From Flavobacterium sp. I3-2 (GTDB taxonomy: Bacteria > Bacteroidota > Bacteroidia > Flavobacteriales > Flavobacteriaceae): 64,000 nucleotides of DNA. Made by a program: the position numbers and the translations under genes. The notes under the pieces are model-generated. The model was given only the letters and a program-made list of their open reading frames with translations. It ran no database searches and was not told where the DNA came from. Location: NCBI RefSeq assembly GCF_013389595.1, contig NZ_CP058306.1, positions 2,542,001 to 2,606,000 on the forward strand, in the 5' to 3' direction. Positions 25,298 to 33,737 of the stretch are shown piece by piece. Position 1 is the stretch's first letter, and each line of letters starts with the position of its first letter.

Positions 25298-25378
25298 TGG
25301 GGAGAGCAGGATTCGAACCTGCGAAGGTTTCCCAACGGATTTACAGTCCGTCCTCGTTGGCCGCTTGAGTATCTCCCC
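25298..25378 (-). tRNA. tRNA-Tyr (GTA), first copy
   Basis: The promoter-proximal copy of the three. A 40-bp spacer separates it from the second copy. The spacers are only partly alike; both contain short AAGC...GCTT type inverted repeats that may be processing sites. Confidence 0.97.
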
Positions 25379-25421
25379 ATAAGCTTATAGCTTATTGTAA
25401 TTCCTTTCGTTATTACGGTTG

Positions 25422-25451
25422 CAAATATAGTGCTGTTTTGTTACAAAACAA
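25422..25451 (-). promoter_or_regulatory. Promoter of the tRNA-Tyr array
   Basis: On the minus strand TTG (25449-25451), 19-bp spacer, TATATTTG (25422-25429). No promoter-like box is seen in the inter-tRNA spacers, so one transcript probably carries all three tRNAs. Confidence 0.75.
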
Positions 25452-25512
25452 GCCTTTTTACTAGTTATTTTTAAACTTTTTTTTAAATAATTGGTTTGCA
25501 ATAAACTACTAA

Positions 25513-26331
25513 TTAAAATTTATTTATTGTTTGTCTAATAGCAACTAGTTTTTTCATTAAATCTTCGAAATAATCTAGATGCAACATGTTAGCTCCATCG
25601 CTTTTTGCATTAGCAGGATCAAAATGTGTTTCGATGAAGATTCCGTCAACACCAACGGCAATACCAGCTTTTGCTACTGTTTCAATTAAATCAGGTCTTC
25701 CGCCAGTTACTCCGCTTGCTTGATTAGGTTGTTGTAAAGAATGTGTAATATCCAAAACTGTTGTAGCATAATTTTGCATGGTTGGAATTCCTCTAAAATC
25801 AACAATCATATCTTGATAGCCAAACATGGTTCCTCTATCTGTTACCATTACGTTTTGATTGTTACAATCTAATACTTTTTGTACAGCATGTTTCATGCTT
25901 TCAGGACTCATAAATTGCCCTTTTTTTAAATTCACCACTTTACCAGTTTTTGCAGCGGCTACCACAAGGTCGGTTTGACGAACTAAAAAAGCTGGAATTT
26001 GTAAAACATCAACATATTGTGCAGCTAATTCAGCATCTGAACTTTCATGAATGTCAGTAACAGTCGGAACATTGAAATGTTTTCCAACTTTTTGTAAAAT
26101 TTCTAATGCTTTAATATCTCCAATTCCACTAAAAGAGTCAATTCTAGATCGATTTGCTTTTTTGAAAGAACCTTTAAACACAAACGGAATTTTTAAATCA
26201 TTTGTTATTTTGATTAAACGTTCTGCTATTTGAAAAGCCATTTCTTCTCCTTCAATAGCACATGGACCAGCTAGTAGAAAAAAGTTTCCACTATCAGTAT
26301 GTTTTATGTTAGGTATATTATTTATATCCAT
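25513..26331 (-). CDS. kdsA: 3-deoxy-8-phosphooctulonate synthase (Kdo-8-P synthase)
   Basis: KdsA condenses phosphoenolpyruvate with arabinose-5-phosphate to Kdo-8-phosphate, the first committed step to Kdo. The 272 residues show AGPCAIE (21-27), the PEP-binding KGSFKKANRSR (53-63), VTDRGTMFGYQDM and the closing GIFIETHFDP with AKSDGAN. Cys24 stands where E. coli KdsA has Asn26, so this is the metal-dependent (class II) form. It overlaps no gene; the DUF4199 gene ends 2 bp before its start on the same strand, suggesting co-transcription. kdsB, the next committed gene in the pathway, is at 212-946. Confidence 0.96.
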   Translation of the reverse strand: MDINNIPNIKHTDSGNFFLLAGPCAIEGEEMAFQIAERLIKITNDLKIPFVFKGSFKKANRSRIDSFSGIGDIKALEILQKVGKHFNVPTVTDIHESSDAELAAQYVDVLQIPAFLVRQTDLVVAAAKTGKVVNLKKGQFMSPESMKHAVQKVLDCNNQNVMVTDRGTMFGYQDMIVDFRGIPTMQNYATTVLDITHSLQQPNQASGVTGGRPDLIETVAKAGIAVGVDGIFIETHFDPANAKSDGANMLHLDYFEDLMKKLVAIRQTINKF

Positions 26332-26333
26332 AA

Positions 26334-26858
26334 TTATTTTTTCTTTTTAGATTTTAACTCCACTGTTTTTACAGGAGAAGTATAGTTTTTTGTTTTCAAA
26401 AAATAAGCCAAAATAGCTGAAAACACGACACCATATGACATAATGTCGCGCATGCTTTGGTACATTGTTGAATCAAAATTATATCGTTCTATTAAAACTT
26501 CTTTTGTCTCTCTGCCTTTAGCAGCTTGATATTCAATCAAATTTGTAAAATATTCAGGTGAAATTGTGTTGTATATAATGTAGTGTGCAATTGGATTCAA
26601 TAAAGCAGTAATACCGGTTAAGAAAAGACCAAAACGAAAAGCTTGCTTAAAATCCCATTTACCTTCATAAAAATTTAATTTTTTATCGAAAAACGCCATG
26701 ATTGACATAACTATAAGGATTAGAATAAACAACAATCCAAAAATGATGATATTACTAAAATCCTTGTGATTTCCTGTGGTATTCTCAATATAAGCCCAAA
26801 TACAATAAAAGGTAGTTATAATAGCACCCCATTTAATTTCAATTCCGATTTTTTTCAT
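26334..26858 (-). CDS. DUF4199 family membrane protein
   Basis: A 174-residue membrane protein with about four helices (first at IKWGAIITTFYCIWAYI, then IIIFGLLFILILIVMSIMAFF, FGLFLTGITALLNPIAHYII and YGVVFSAILAYFLK) and a lysine-rich tail. The layout and the G-x-x-x-F-x-x-A-F-x-x-G block (GKWDFKQAFRFGLFL) match DUF4199, a Bacteroidota family of unknown role. Its stop codon is 2 bp from the kdsA start. Confidence 0.82.
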   Translation of the reverse strand: MKKIGIEIKWGAIITTFYCIWAYIENTTGNHKDFSNIIIFGLLFILILIVMSIMAFFDKKLNFYEGKWDFKQAFRFGLFLTGITALLNPIAHYIIYNTISPEYFTNLIEYQAAKGRETKEVLIERYNFDSTMYQSMRDIMSYGVVFSAILAYFLKTKNYTSPVKTVELKSKKKK

Positions 26859-27021
26859 TCTTAATTTTAAAATATTTATGTAAAATTAATTTAAATAAGT
26901 CGATTTAAAAAAAATAATTAATTTTAGAGTATGTTAATTTTTTTTTATATATTTATTTGTATATCAATATAATAATTTTTTGTGCATTACTAATTAACTA
27001 TTAATTGTAAAAACTAACTTC

Positions 27022-27528
27022 ATGAAAAATCTAGTGTTAATCAGACATGGTAAATCAAGCTGGGAATTGCCGATACGTGACCATGATAGACCATTAACAA
27101 AAAGAGGAATCTCAGATGCTCACTTAATTTCTGATAAATTAAAAAATTATTTACCAAAAAAATTTTTAATTTGGAGTAGTACCGCTAGAAGAACTTTGGA
27201 TACGGCAAAAATTGTAGCTCAAAATTTATTGATTCCAGAAGAATTAGTTGTTCAAGAAAGTGCTATGTACACTTTTGACTGTAAAAGTCTTTCGAAATTG
27301 ATAAAATCAATAAATAATCAACACAATAATTTAATTCTTTTCTGTCATAATAATGCTATTACAGATTTTGTTAATAAATTTGGAGATACTTACATTGAAA
27401 ACGTACCAACATCTGGAGTTGTTTTTTTAGAATTCGAACAAGATGATTGGAATGACATTCAAAATGGTAAGGTTGTGAAAACCATATTTCCAAAACATTT
27501 AAAAAATGAAGCAAAAGCATCAGAATAG
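27022..27528 (+). CDS. SixA-like histidine phosphatase
   Basis: A 168-residue soluble phosphatase of the short SixA branch of the histidine phosphatase superfamily. The phospho-accepting RHG is Arg8-His9-Gly10 (LIRHGKSSW), the second arginine pair is in SSTARRTLDTA (52-62) and the second catalytic His is His109 in LILFCHNNAITD. E. coli SixA removes phosphate from histidine on signalling proteins. Here the gene overlaps ppk1 by 23 bp and opens the sixA-ppk1-ppx operon, suggesting a link with polyphosphate metabolism. Confidence 0.9.
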   Translation: MKNLVLIRHGKSSWELPIRDHDRPLTKRGISDAHLISDKLKNYLPKKFLIWSSTARRTLDTAKIVAQNLLIPEELVVQESAMYTFDCKSLSKLIKSINNQHNNLILFCHNNAITDFVNKFGDTYIENVPTSGVVFLEFEQDDWNDIQNGKVVKTIFPKHLKNEAKASE

Positions 27529-29599
27529 ATATATTGATAGAGAAAAAAGTTGGTTAGCATTTAATGAACGTGTGCTTCAAGAAGCTGCCGACGAAACAGT
27601 TCCATTATTAGATAGATTACGTTTTTTAGGAATTTTTTCGAATAATTTAGACGAATTTTTTAGAGTTAGATATGCTTCTATTCGAAGAATTTCGATGTCT
27701 AAAAATGCGTCAAAAAAATTAGATAATGGTCAAACCGCTTCTGAATTACTTCAAGAAATAACAGAAATTGTTATTAATCTTCAGAGCGAAAGTTTAAAAA
27801 TTCTTCATAAAATAGAAGAAGAATTAAATAAACAAAATATCTTCATGATTAATGAAACCGAAATTGATGAAACGCATTATGGTTTTATTAAAGATTTTTT
27901 TATCAATGAAGTAAGCCCAGATTTAGTTACAATCATCCTTAACGATTTAGCAGAGTTTCCTTTATTGCGTGACGCACATGGTTATTTAGCCGTTAAAATG
28001 GTTATGAAGCAAAATCCTAATTCAAGTAAAACGGAATTTAAACGTACCCGTTATGCTGTAATTGAAATTCCTAATCACATTAATCGTTTTGTCGTTTTTC
28101 CTGAGATTAATGGTAAACGCTTCATCATGATGCTTGATGATGTAATTCGTTATAATTTGTCGAGTATTTTTTCAATTTTTAATTACGAGCGAGTTTCTGC
28201 GCATATGATTAAGGTTACGCGTGATGCTGAATTAGATTTCGATTCAGATTTACATAAAAGTTTTCTTGAAAAAATTTCGAATAGTGTAAAAGATAGACGT
28301 GTTGGAGAAGTTGTTCGTTTTGTTTATGATAATAAAATGGAAAAAGATACACTTCAATTTTTCTTAGATAAGATGGAAATCGAAGCAATTGATAGTATTA
28401 TTCCTGGCGGAAGATACCATAATCGTAGAGATTATATGAAATTTCCTAATTTAGGACGAAAAGATTTACAGGCTAAGAACAATTATCCATTACCTGTTGA
28501 AGGTTTAGATATCGAAGGAAGTTTTTTTTCACAAGTTAAAGAAAGAGATTTCCTTGTCCACACACCATTTCAATCTTTCAACTACATTGTTAGATTTTTA
28601 AGAGAGGCAGCTCTCGACCCTAAAGTTTCTGATATAAAAATCACGTTATACCGATTAGCTCAAAACTCTCAAATTATTAGTTCGTTGATTAATGCAGCTA
28701 AGAATGGTAAAAGTGTGACTGTACAAATTGAGTTACGCGCACGTTTTGATGAATCTAGTAATATTTATTACGCAGAATTGATGCAAACTGAAGGAATCAA
28801 ATTAATTTTTGGAGTTAAAGGGTTGAAAGTTCATAGTAAAGTTTGTGTTATTGAACGTAATGAAGGAAAAAAATTGAGAAGATATGGATTTATATCAACC
28901 GGAAACTTTAATGAATCAACCTCAAATTTCTATACAGATGTAACTTTATTGACAGCGCATCAAAAAATTATGAAAGAAGTTTCAAAGGTTTTTGATTTCT
29001 TTGAAGTTAATTACAAAATTCAACGTTATAAGCATTTGATAGTTTCACCACATTTTACTAGAATTCGTTTGTATAATTTAATCGAAAATGAAATTGAAAA
29101 TGCACTTGCAGGTAAACCGGCTTTCATTAAAATGAAAATGAACAGTTTGTCTGACTACAAAATGATTGATCGGTTGTATGAAGCGAGTCGTGCTGGGGTA
29201 AAAATTCAATTGATTGTTCGAGGAATTTGTTGTTTAATTCCCGGTATTCCCGGAATGAGTGAAAATATTGAAGCAATAAGTATCGTTGACAATTTATTAG
29301 AACATTCACGTATTTATATGTTCGGAAATGACGGTAATCCTTCTATTTTTATTTCATCTGCTGATATTATGACTCGAAATATTGATGAAAGAGTAGAAGT
29401 TACTTGTCCTATTTATAACGAAGACATCAAGCAAGAATTGATGGATACTTTTGATATTTACTGGTCAGGAAATGTAAAAGTTCGTGTACATTCAGAAGAC
29501 CTTTCTAATTCATATCGTAAAGATGATGATCATATATTTAGAGCTCAATTAGAATTATATAATTATTATAGAAATAAAATAGAAGTAATTTTAGAATAA
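27506..29599 (+). CDS. ppk1: Polyphosphate kinase 1
   Basis: PPK1 polymerises the terminal phosphate of ATP into long polyphosphate, reversibly, at the inner membrane face. The 697 residues carry the N-terminal domain (REKSWLAFNERVLQEA, FLGIFSNNLDEFF), the autophosphorylated His in GLKVHSKVCVIER, the second His in LLEHSRIYMFGN, and the FISTGNFNESTS block. Length and order match the family. The start is inside the end of sixA (23-bp overlap, different frame), and its stop overlaps the ATG of ppx, so translation is likely coupled. Confidence 0.97.
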   Translation: MKQKHQNRYIDREKSWLAFNERVLQEAADETVPLLDRLRFLGIFSNNLDEFFRVRYASIRRISMSKNASKKLDNGQTASELLQEITEIVINLQSESLKILHKIEEELNKQNIFMINETEIDETHYGFIKDFFINEVSPDLVTIILNDLAEFPLLRDAHGYLAVKMVMKQNPNSSKTEFKRTRYAVIEIPNHINRFVVFPEINGKRFIMMLDDVIRYNLSSIFSIFNYERVSAHMIKVTRDAELDFDSDLHKSFLEKISNSVKDRRVGEVVRFVYDNKMEKDTLQFFLDKMEIEAIDSIIPGGRYHNRRDYMKFPNLGRKDLQAKNNYPLPVEGLDIEGSFFSQVKERDFLVHTPFQSFNYIVRFLREAALDPKVSDIKITLYRLAQNSQIISSLINAAKNGKSVTVQIELRARFDESSNIYYAELMQTEGIKLIFGVKGLKVHSKVCVIERNEGKKLRRYGFISTGNFNESTSNFYTDVTLLTAHQKIMKEVSKVFDFFEVNYKIQRYKHLIVSPHFTRIRLYNLIENEIENALAGKPAFIKMKMNSLSDYKMIDRLYEASRAGVKIQLIVRGICCLIPGIPGMSENIEAISIVDNLLEHSRIYMFGNDGNPSIFISSADIMTRNIDERVEVTCPIYNEDIKQELMDTFDIYWSGNVKVRVHSEDLSNSYRKDDDHIFRAQLELYNYYRNKIEVILE

Positions 29600-30507
29600 T
29601 GATTCAAATAAAAAAATACGCAGCAATTGATATTGGTTCAAATGCTGTTCGTTTATTGATTACCAATATCATTGAAGATAAAAATAGAATTCAGTTTAAT
29701 AAAAGTCACTTAGTTCGTGTTCCGATTCGTTTGGGACAAGATGCTTTTACTGTGGGCGAAATTTCCGAAGAAAATATTGATAGAATGACCAAAGCAATGA
29801 AAGCCTTTAAGTTGCTAATGGAAGTTTATGGTGTCGAAAAATATGCTGCTTGCGCAACATCAGCAATGCGAGAAGCTTTTAATGGAACTGATATTGTTAA
29901 ATCTATTAAAAATGAATCTGAAATTCAAATTGAAATTATTGACGGGAAAAAAGAAGCTTTAATAATTGCGAATTCAGATTTGAATACCATTATTAAAAAC
30001 GATGGAAATTATTTATATGTCGATGTTGGTGGAGGAAGTACAGAATTTACCCTTTTTTCAAATGGAAAACAAATTACATCAAAATCATTTAAAAACGGAA
30101 CGGTTCGGTTGTTAAATAATATGGTTACCGAAAATGTTTGGAATGAAATTCAAAAATGGATAAAAAATGCTGTAACTGATTATCCAAATATTCAAATGAT
30201 AGGTTCAGGAGGAAATATCAATAAAATTTTTAAAATGTCTGGAAAACCTCAAGATAAGCCTTTGACAAATATTTATTTGAATCAACAATTGCAAAAATTA
30301 AATGCGATGACTTATGAGCAACGCATTTCTGAATTGGGTTTAAATATTGACCGAGCAGACGTGATTATACCTGCCATTCAGATTTATTCAAACGCATTAA
30401 AATGGAGTGGTGCCAAACAAATATTTGTTCCCAAAATTGGATTGTCTGACGGAATTGTTAAAGCGATGTATAATGATAATTCCGGAATTAAAATTCATAA
30501 TTTGTAA
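29599..30507 (+). CDS. Ppx/GppA-type exopolyphosphatase (short form)
   Basis: A 302-residue phosphatase with only the two actin-like ASKHA domains. Motifs: phosphate-1 AIDIGSNAVRLL (9-20), CATSAMREAFNG near 86, phosphate-2 YVDVGGGSTEF near 138, and adenosine-like GSGGNINKIF near 195. It would release orthophosphate from polyphosphate or, less likely, hydrolyse pppGpp. E. coli PPX has about 510 residues because of an added HD-like C-terminal region that is absent here. The ATG overlaps the ppk1 stop (TAATG). Confidence 0.92.
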   Translation: MIQIKKYAAIDIGSNAVRLLITNIIEDKNRIQFNKSHLVRVPIRLGQDAFTVGEISEENIDRMTKAMKAFKLLMEVYGVEKYAACATSAMREAFNGTDIVKSIKNESEIQIEIIDGKKEALIIANSDLNTIIKNDGNYLYVDVGGGSTEFTLFSNGKQITSKSFKNGTVRLLNNMVTENVWNEIQKWIKNAVTDYPNIQMIGSGGNINKIFKMSGKPQDKPLTNIYLNQQLQKLNAMTYEQRISELGLNIDRADVIIPAIQIYSNALKWSGAKQIFVPKIGLSDGIVKAMYNDNSGIKIHNL

Positions 30508-30552
30508 AATAAACCGTCTTAAAATCTATAAAATTAAGACGGTTTATTTTTT
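30507..30552. terminator. Bidirectional terminator after the polyphosphate operon
   Basis: AATAAACCGTCTTAA / TTAAGACGGTTTATT stem with an 11-base loop and a T run, between the convergent ppx and TIGR02757 genes. Confidence 0.85.
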
Positions 30553-30574
30553 ATATATTAGTTCTTTTTTTATA

Positions 30575-31336
30575 TTAAAACTTTTCAATTGCTCCAAGAC
30601 CGAAAAGTGCAAAATCATATTTAGATGGATCAACGGAATCTAATTTCCTTAAATAACTATCTAATTCTAATAATGCTTTCGCATCATTTTGTTTTCTGGT
30701 TAAGATATTTAATTTTCGAGCCATATTTCCTGAATGTACATCAAGTGGACAAGATAATTGTGCCATTGAAATTTTCTTCCAAATTCCTAAATCAACCCCA
30801 CGATTATCATTTCTGACCATCCATCTTAGAAACATATTCAGTCTTTTTGCAGCAGAACCATTCAATGGATCAGAAACGTGTTTTTGTGTTCTTAAAGGAT
30901 GTTCAATTTCAAAAAATGTTTTCTTGAAATGCGAAATGTTCTCTTGTAAATTTAAATTTCCGTTGTTATAAAAAACATTTTCTAAACCACCTTGAATTTC
31001 ATAAATATGTTTTAATGATTTTATAAATTGTTTAAAATCAGTTCCGTTAAAGGTTCGATGTACAAAATAATCCAAATCATCCAATTGATCTTCATTATGA
31101 TTCATAACAAAATCGTAAGGAGAATTTCCTAACAAATCCATCATTTTTTTGGCATTGTTGATAATCATTTTTCGATTTCCCCAAGCGATAGTCGATGCCA
31201 AGAATCCTGAAATTTCGATGTCTTCTTTTAACGAAAATGAATGTGGAATTTGTAAAGGATCATTTTCTATAAATTCCGGATTATTATAAAAATCAGCTTT
31301 TTCATCTAGAAATTCTTTTAATTCTGAATCAGTCAT
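30575..31336 (-). CDS. TIGR02757 family protein (DUF2400)
   Basis: This 253-residue soluble, helical protein matches the TIGR02757/DUF2400 family by DP-x-x-x-P (ENDPLQIPHSF, 24-34), EISGFLASTIAWGNRKMIINN, YDFVMNH, the MFLRWMVRNDNRGVDLGIW block, LSCPLDVHSGNMAR and a C-terminal YDFALFGLG. The function of the family is not established; the helix-hairpin-like 'LSCPLDVHS' block is reminiscent of DNA glycosylases, which is only a suggestion. It overlaps the glycosyltransferase gene by 4 bp. Confidence 0.92.
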   Translation of the reverse strand: MTDSELKEFLDEKADFYNNPEFIENDPLQIPHSFSLKEDIEISGFLASTIAWGNRKMIINNAKKMMDLLGNSPYDFVMNHNEDQLDDLDYFVHRTFNGTDFKQFIKSLKHIYEIQGGLENVFYNNGNLNLQENISHFKKTFFEIEHPLRTQKHVSDPLNGSAAKRLNMFLRWMVRNDNRGVDLGIWKKISMAQLSCPLDVHSGNMARKLNILTRKQNDAKALLELDSYLRKLDSVDPSKYDFALFGLGAIEKF

Positions 31337-32337
31337 CGGATTTTTTTTATTTCATTAAACGTTTTTTTCTTTTTGACGAAATAAGATTTTACAATATCAT
31401 TCGTATAGAAATAGTCTGATTTATTATTAGAATTATCAAGTTGTTTGTACTTTGAAATCATTCCATAAAACGCAAAATGCGAACGAACAATTGCAAAACA
31501 ATGCAACGGTTTCAATTGTAACATCAGACGAACTCCAGAAATTCCATCGTAACATAAACGTTTAAAAATTATACAGAATCTTCTTTTCTTAGGTAGATTT
31601 TTATACAACATCAATAATGAATTTCTATAATTCAGAAATGTCTTTTTAGGATTTGAAGCATCCAATGTTGCTCCGCCAACATGATAAACGGTTGATTTTC
31701 CGCAATAATAAACTTGAATATTTTGATTATAAGCGCGCCAGCACAAATCAATTTCTTCTTGATGAGCAAAGAAGTTTTCATCAAAACCGTTTAAGTTTTT
31801 AAAAACTTGATTTCGAATAAAAAAACAAGCGCCCGAAGCCCAAAAAATTCGTGTTTCGTCATTAAATTGATTTTCATCTGTTTCTAATGAATCAAAAATT
31901 CGACCACGACAAAATGGAAACCCTAATTTATCAATAAAACCACCAGCGGCACCAGCATATTCAAATTTTGTTTTGTTTTTATAATCTAATATTTTAGGTT
32001 GAATAATGCCGATTTCTAAATTCGTTTCAAATAATTCTTTAATTGGGGTAAGCCAATTTTCTGTGACTTCGATATCAGAATTAATCAAGCATAAATACTT
32101 TTCAGAAACCTGTTTTAAAGCCTCGTTGTAACCTTTTGCAAATCCAAAATTTTCTTGATTCTTAATGATTTTAACCGTTGAGAAATTTTCTTTTACATAT
32201 GAAATCGAATCATCTTTAGAATCATTATCTGCTAAATAAATAGTTGCATCCGAACTATATTCTACAAGAAACGGTAAAAATTTCTTTAATAAATTTTTAC
32301 CGTTCCAGTTTAGTATTACAATTGCAAAATCTTTCAT
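31333..32337 (-). CDS. Family 2 glycosyltransferase
   Basis: A 334-residue GT2 enzyme that transfers a sugar from a nucleotide donor, probably to a surface polysaccharide or glycolipid. Motifs: FAIVILNWNGKNLLKKFLP at the N-terminus, ADNDSKDDS (36-44), NFGFAKGYNEAL, the metal-binding INSDIEV near 93-99 and the ED-like block HQEEIDLCWRAYNQ near 193-206. A C-terminal basic, amphipathic part may touch the membrane. Rhamnosyltransferase-like forms share these motifs. It overlaps the genes on both sides by 4 and 1 bp, so it is in one operon with TIGR02757 and a lipoprotein. Confidence 0.9.
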   Translation of the reverse strand: MKDFAIVILNWNGKNLLKKFLPFLVEYSSDATIYLADNDSKDDSISYVKENFSTVKIIKNQENFGFAKGYNEALKQVSEKYLCLINSDIEVTENWLTPIKELFETNLEIGIIQPKILDYKNKTKFEYAGAAGGFIDKLGFPFCRGRIFDSLETDENQFNDETRIFWASGACFFIRNQVFKNLNGFDENFFAHQEEIDLCWRAYNQNIQVYYCGKSTVYHVGGATLDASNPKKTFLNYRNSLLMLYKNLPKKRRFCIIFKRLCYDGISGVRLMLQLKPLHCFAIVRSHFAFYGMISKYKQLDNSNNKSDYFYTNDIVKSYFVKKKKTFNEIKKIR

Positions 32338-33224
32338 TAGAATTTTTTCATTTCCTTTTCAATCTCTTGATTTGTATATTCTGTCAATTTCTTATTGAAC
32401 TCTTCTGAGCTAAAATTTTTATCGTTTGTATAAAAATAATCCAAGTAATTTTTTGTTAAAGTACCTGTTGTTGTTTTGCCATATTTTTTTACAAAATTCA
32501 TATATTCTTGTTCAACTTGAGGTTCAATTTTCTTATTTTCTAAAGAATATGGACGTTCGTTTTTATTTCCAAAAAAATAGAGTTGAATCAATTCTAAATA
32601 CTTTCCTTTAGCATCTTCTTTGAAAGCTGAATTAGGATTTTGTTTGATGAAATTTTCCCAAACTATCAAACGATTACTTATTTCAGACCAATCTTCGTTA
32701 ATCTCGCCGTTTAAAACAATTGGATTTTTACGTTGTGAAGTTGCTATTTTCAAATATTCTCTTAAATCTCTCGAAGCTTTATGTTTGAACATTTCGTAAT
32801 AAAATCCAGGACGATATTTTAGATTGTAAGTACCGTCATTGTTCTCAATGATTTTAATTTGAAGCTTATCATAAAGTTCCATTTTCTTTTGAATCGAATC
32901 TGGAGCAGTTTCATTTTCCCATTTATTATAAATACTTAAACTATTGTATTCGTTAGTTTCAAGCTCTTTAATCAAAGAGTTTAAAAGCTTCGAATATTCT
33001 AAATATAAATTATCAGCATTTTTACCTTTTGCCTTTTTTAATTTAGATTTAAGCATGTGTTGTTTTTCATCAATTTGCTTAATTATCTCTTGTGATTTTT
33101 TGTTCTGTAATTCAAAATTTGGACTATTTGAAATAGATTCCGCACCTTCATCATTCAATATATTTCCGTTATTACAAGAAAAAAGTACAAAAGGAACTAT
33201 TGCTATAATGTGTTTTAATTTCAT
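32337..33224 (-). CDS. Lipoprotein of unknown function (295 aa)
   Basis: A lipobox LFSC at residues 14-17 is followed by a highly charged, helical protein with many Lys and Glu. A coiled-coil-like first third (about 40-110: SQEIIKQIDEKQHMLKSKLK) leads to a helical C-terminal part. The repeated E-N-L/F-x-K-x-N-P-x-S pattern (WENFIKQNPNSAFKEDAKGK) is TPR-like. I do not recognise a family. Its last base overlaps the ATG of the glycosyltransferase gene, and it is 12 bp after the HsdR-like gene. Confidence 0.6.
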   Translation of the reverse strand: MKLKHIIAIVPFVLFSCNNGNILNDEGAESISNSPNFELQNKKSQEIIKQIDEKQHMLKSKLKKAKGKNADNLYLEYSKLLNSLIKELETNEYNSLSIYNKWENETAPDSIQKKMELYDKLQIKIIENNDGTYNLKYRPGFYYEMFKHKASRDLREYLKIATSQRKNPIVLNGEINEDWSEISNRLIVWENFIKQNPNSAFKEDAKGKYLELIQLYFFGNKNERPYSLENKKIEPQVEQEYMNFVKKYGKTTTGTLTKNYLDYFYTNDKNFSSEEFNKKLTEYTNQEIEKEMKKF

Positions 33225-33235
33225 TTAATTTTATT

Positions 33236-33670
33236 TTATGGAATATCATTTAAAAAATGATAAACTTCATTTTCATAATCTAATTTACAATAATAATGGT
33301 TTAATCCATTAGTAACCATTAAATAATCGGCATTTAAAACACCATTATATCTTGCTATCTGGTCAAATGTTTGTTGTGTAATTTTAACATTTGGTTCTTT
33401 ACATTCGACTAAGATATGAATTGTTCCGTTACTATTATGCAAAACGAGGTCATATCTTTTGTTTTTACCGTTTATTTTAACAATTTTTTCAATATTTATG
33501 TGTGTTCGGCTGTATTTTTTAACATATAAAAAATAATGTAAAACATGCTGTCTTACCCATTCTTCTGGTGTAAGTAAATAAAACTTTTTACGAATTTCAT
33601 CAAATATATAGAGTTTATTTTCACTATTTTTGAATCGAAAATGAAAACTAGGAAAGTTTAATTGTTGCAT
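33236..33670 (-). CDS. Orphan type I restriction HsdR N-terminal domain protein
   Basis: This 144-residue protein consists of one PD-(D/E)xK-like domain of the HSDR_N_2 type: IRKKFYLLTPEEWVRQH, the KINGKNKRYDLVLHN strand with the catalytic Asp, and HILVECKEPNVKITQQTFDQ with E-x-K. The helicase and specificity parts of a restriction enzyme are absent and no methylase is nearby, so this is a stand-alone, widespread Bacteroidota protein of unknown role. The frame runs to a TTG at 33691, but a TATATTTG promoter box sits at 33675-33682, so the ATG at 33670 is the start and the mRNA may be nearly leaderless. Confidence 0.85.
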   Translation of the reverse strand: MQQLNFPSFHFRFKNSENKLYIFDEIRKKFYLLTPEEWVRQHVLHYFLYVKKYSRTHINIEKIVKINGKNKRYDLVLHNSNGTIHILVECKEPNVKITQQTFDQIARYNGVLNADYLMVTNGLNHYYCKLDYENEVYHFLNDIP

Positions 33671-33674
33671 GTTG

Positions 33675-33682
33675 CAAATATA
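33675..33682 (-). promoter_or_regulatory. -7 promoter box of the HsdR-domain gene
   Basis: TATATTTG on the minus strand, ending only 4 bases before the ATG at 33670. A transcript start about 5 bases after the box would fall on or beside the start codon. No good TTG box is visible at the usual distance. Confidence 0.45.
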
Positions 33683-33737
33683 TTTAAACAAAACTTTTAA
33701 TAAAAATAGGTAATTAAAAAATTACCGTTTTGATAAT

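Noticed and set aside
33236..33670. A restriction-modification system suggested by the HsdR domain
   Set aside because: No methylase, specificity subunit or helicase domain is in the same region; only one small domain is present.
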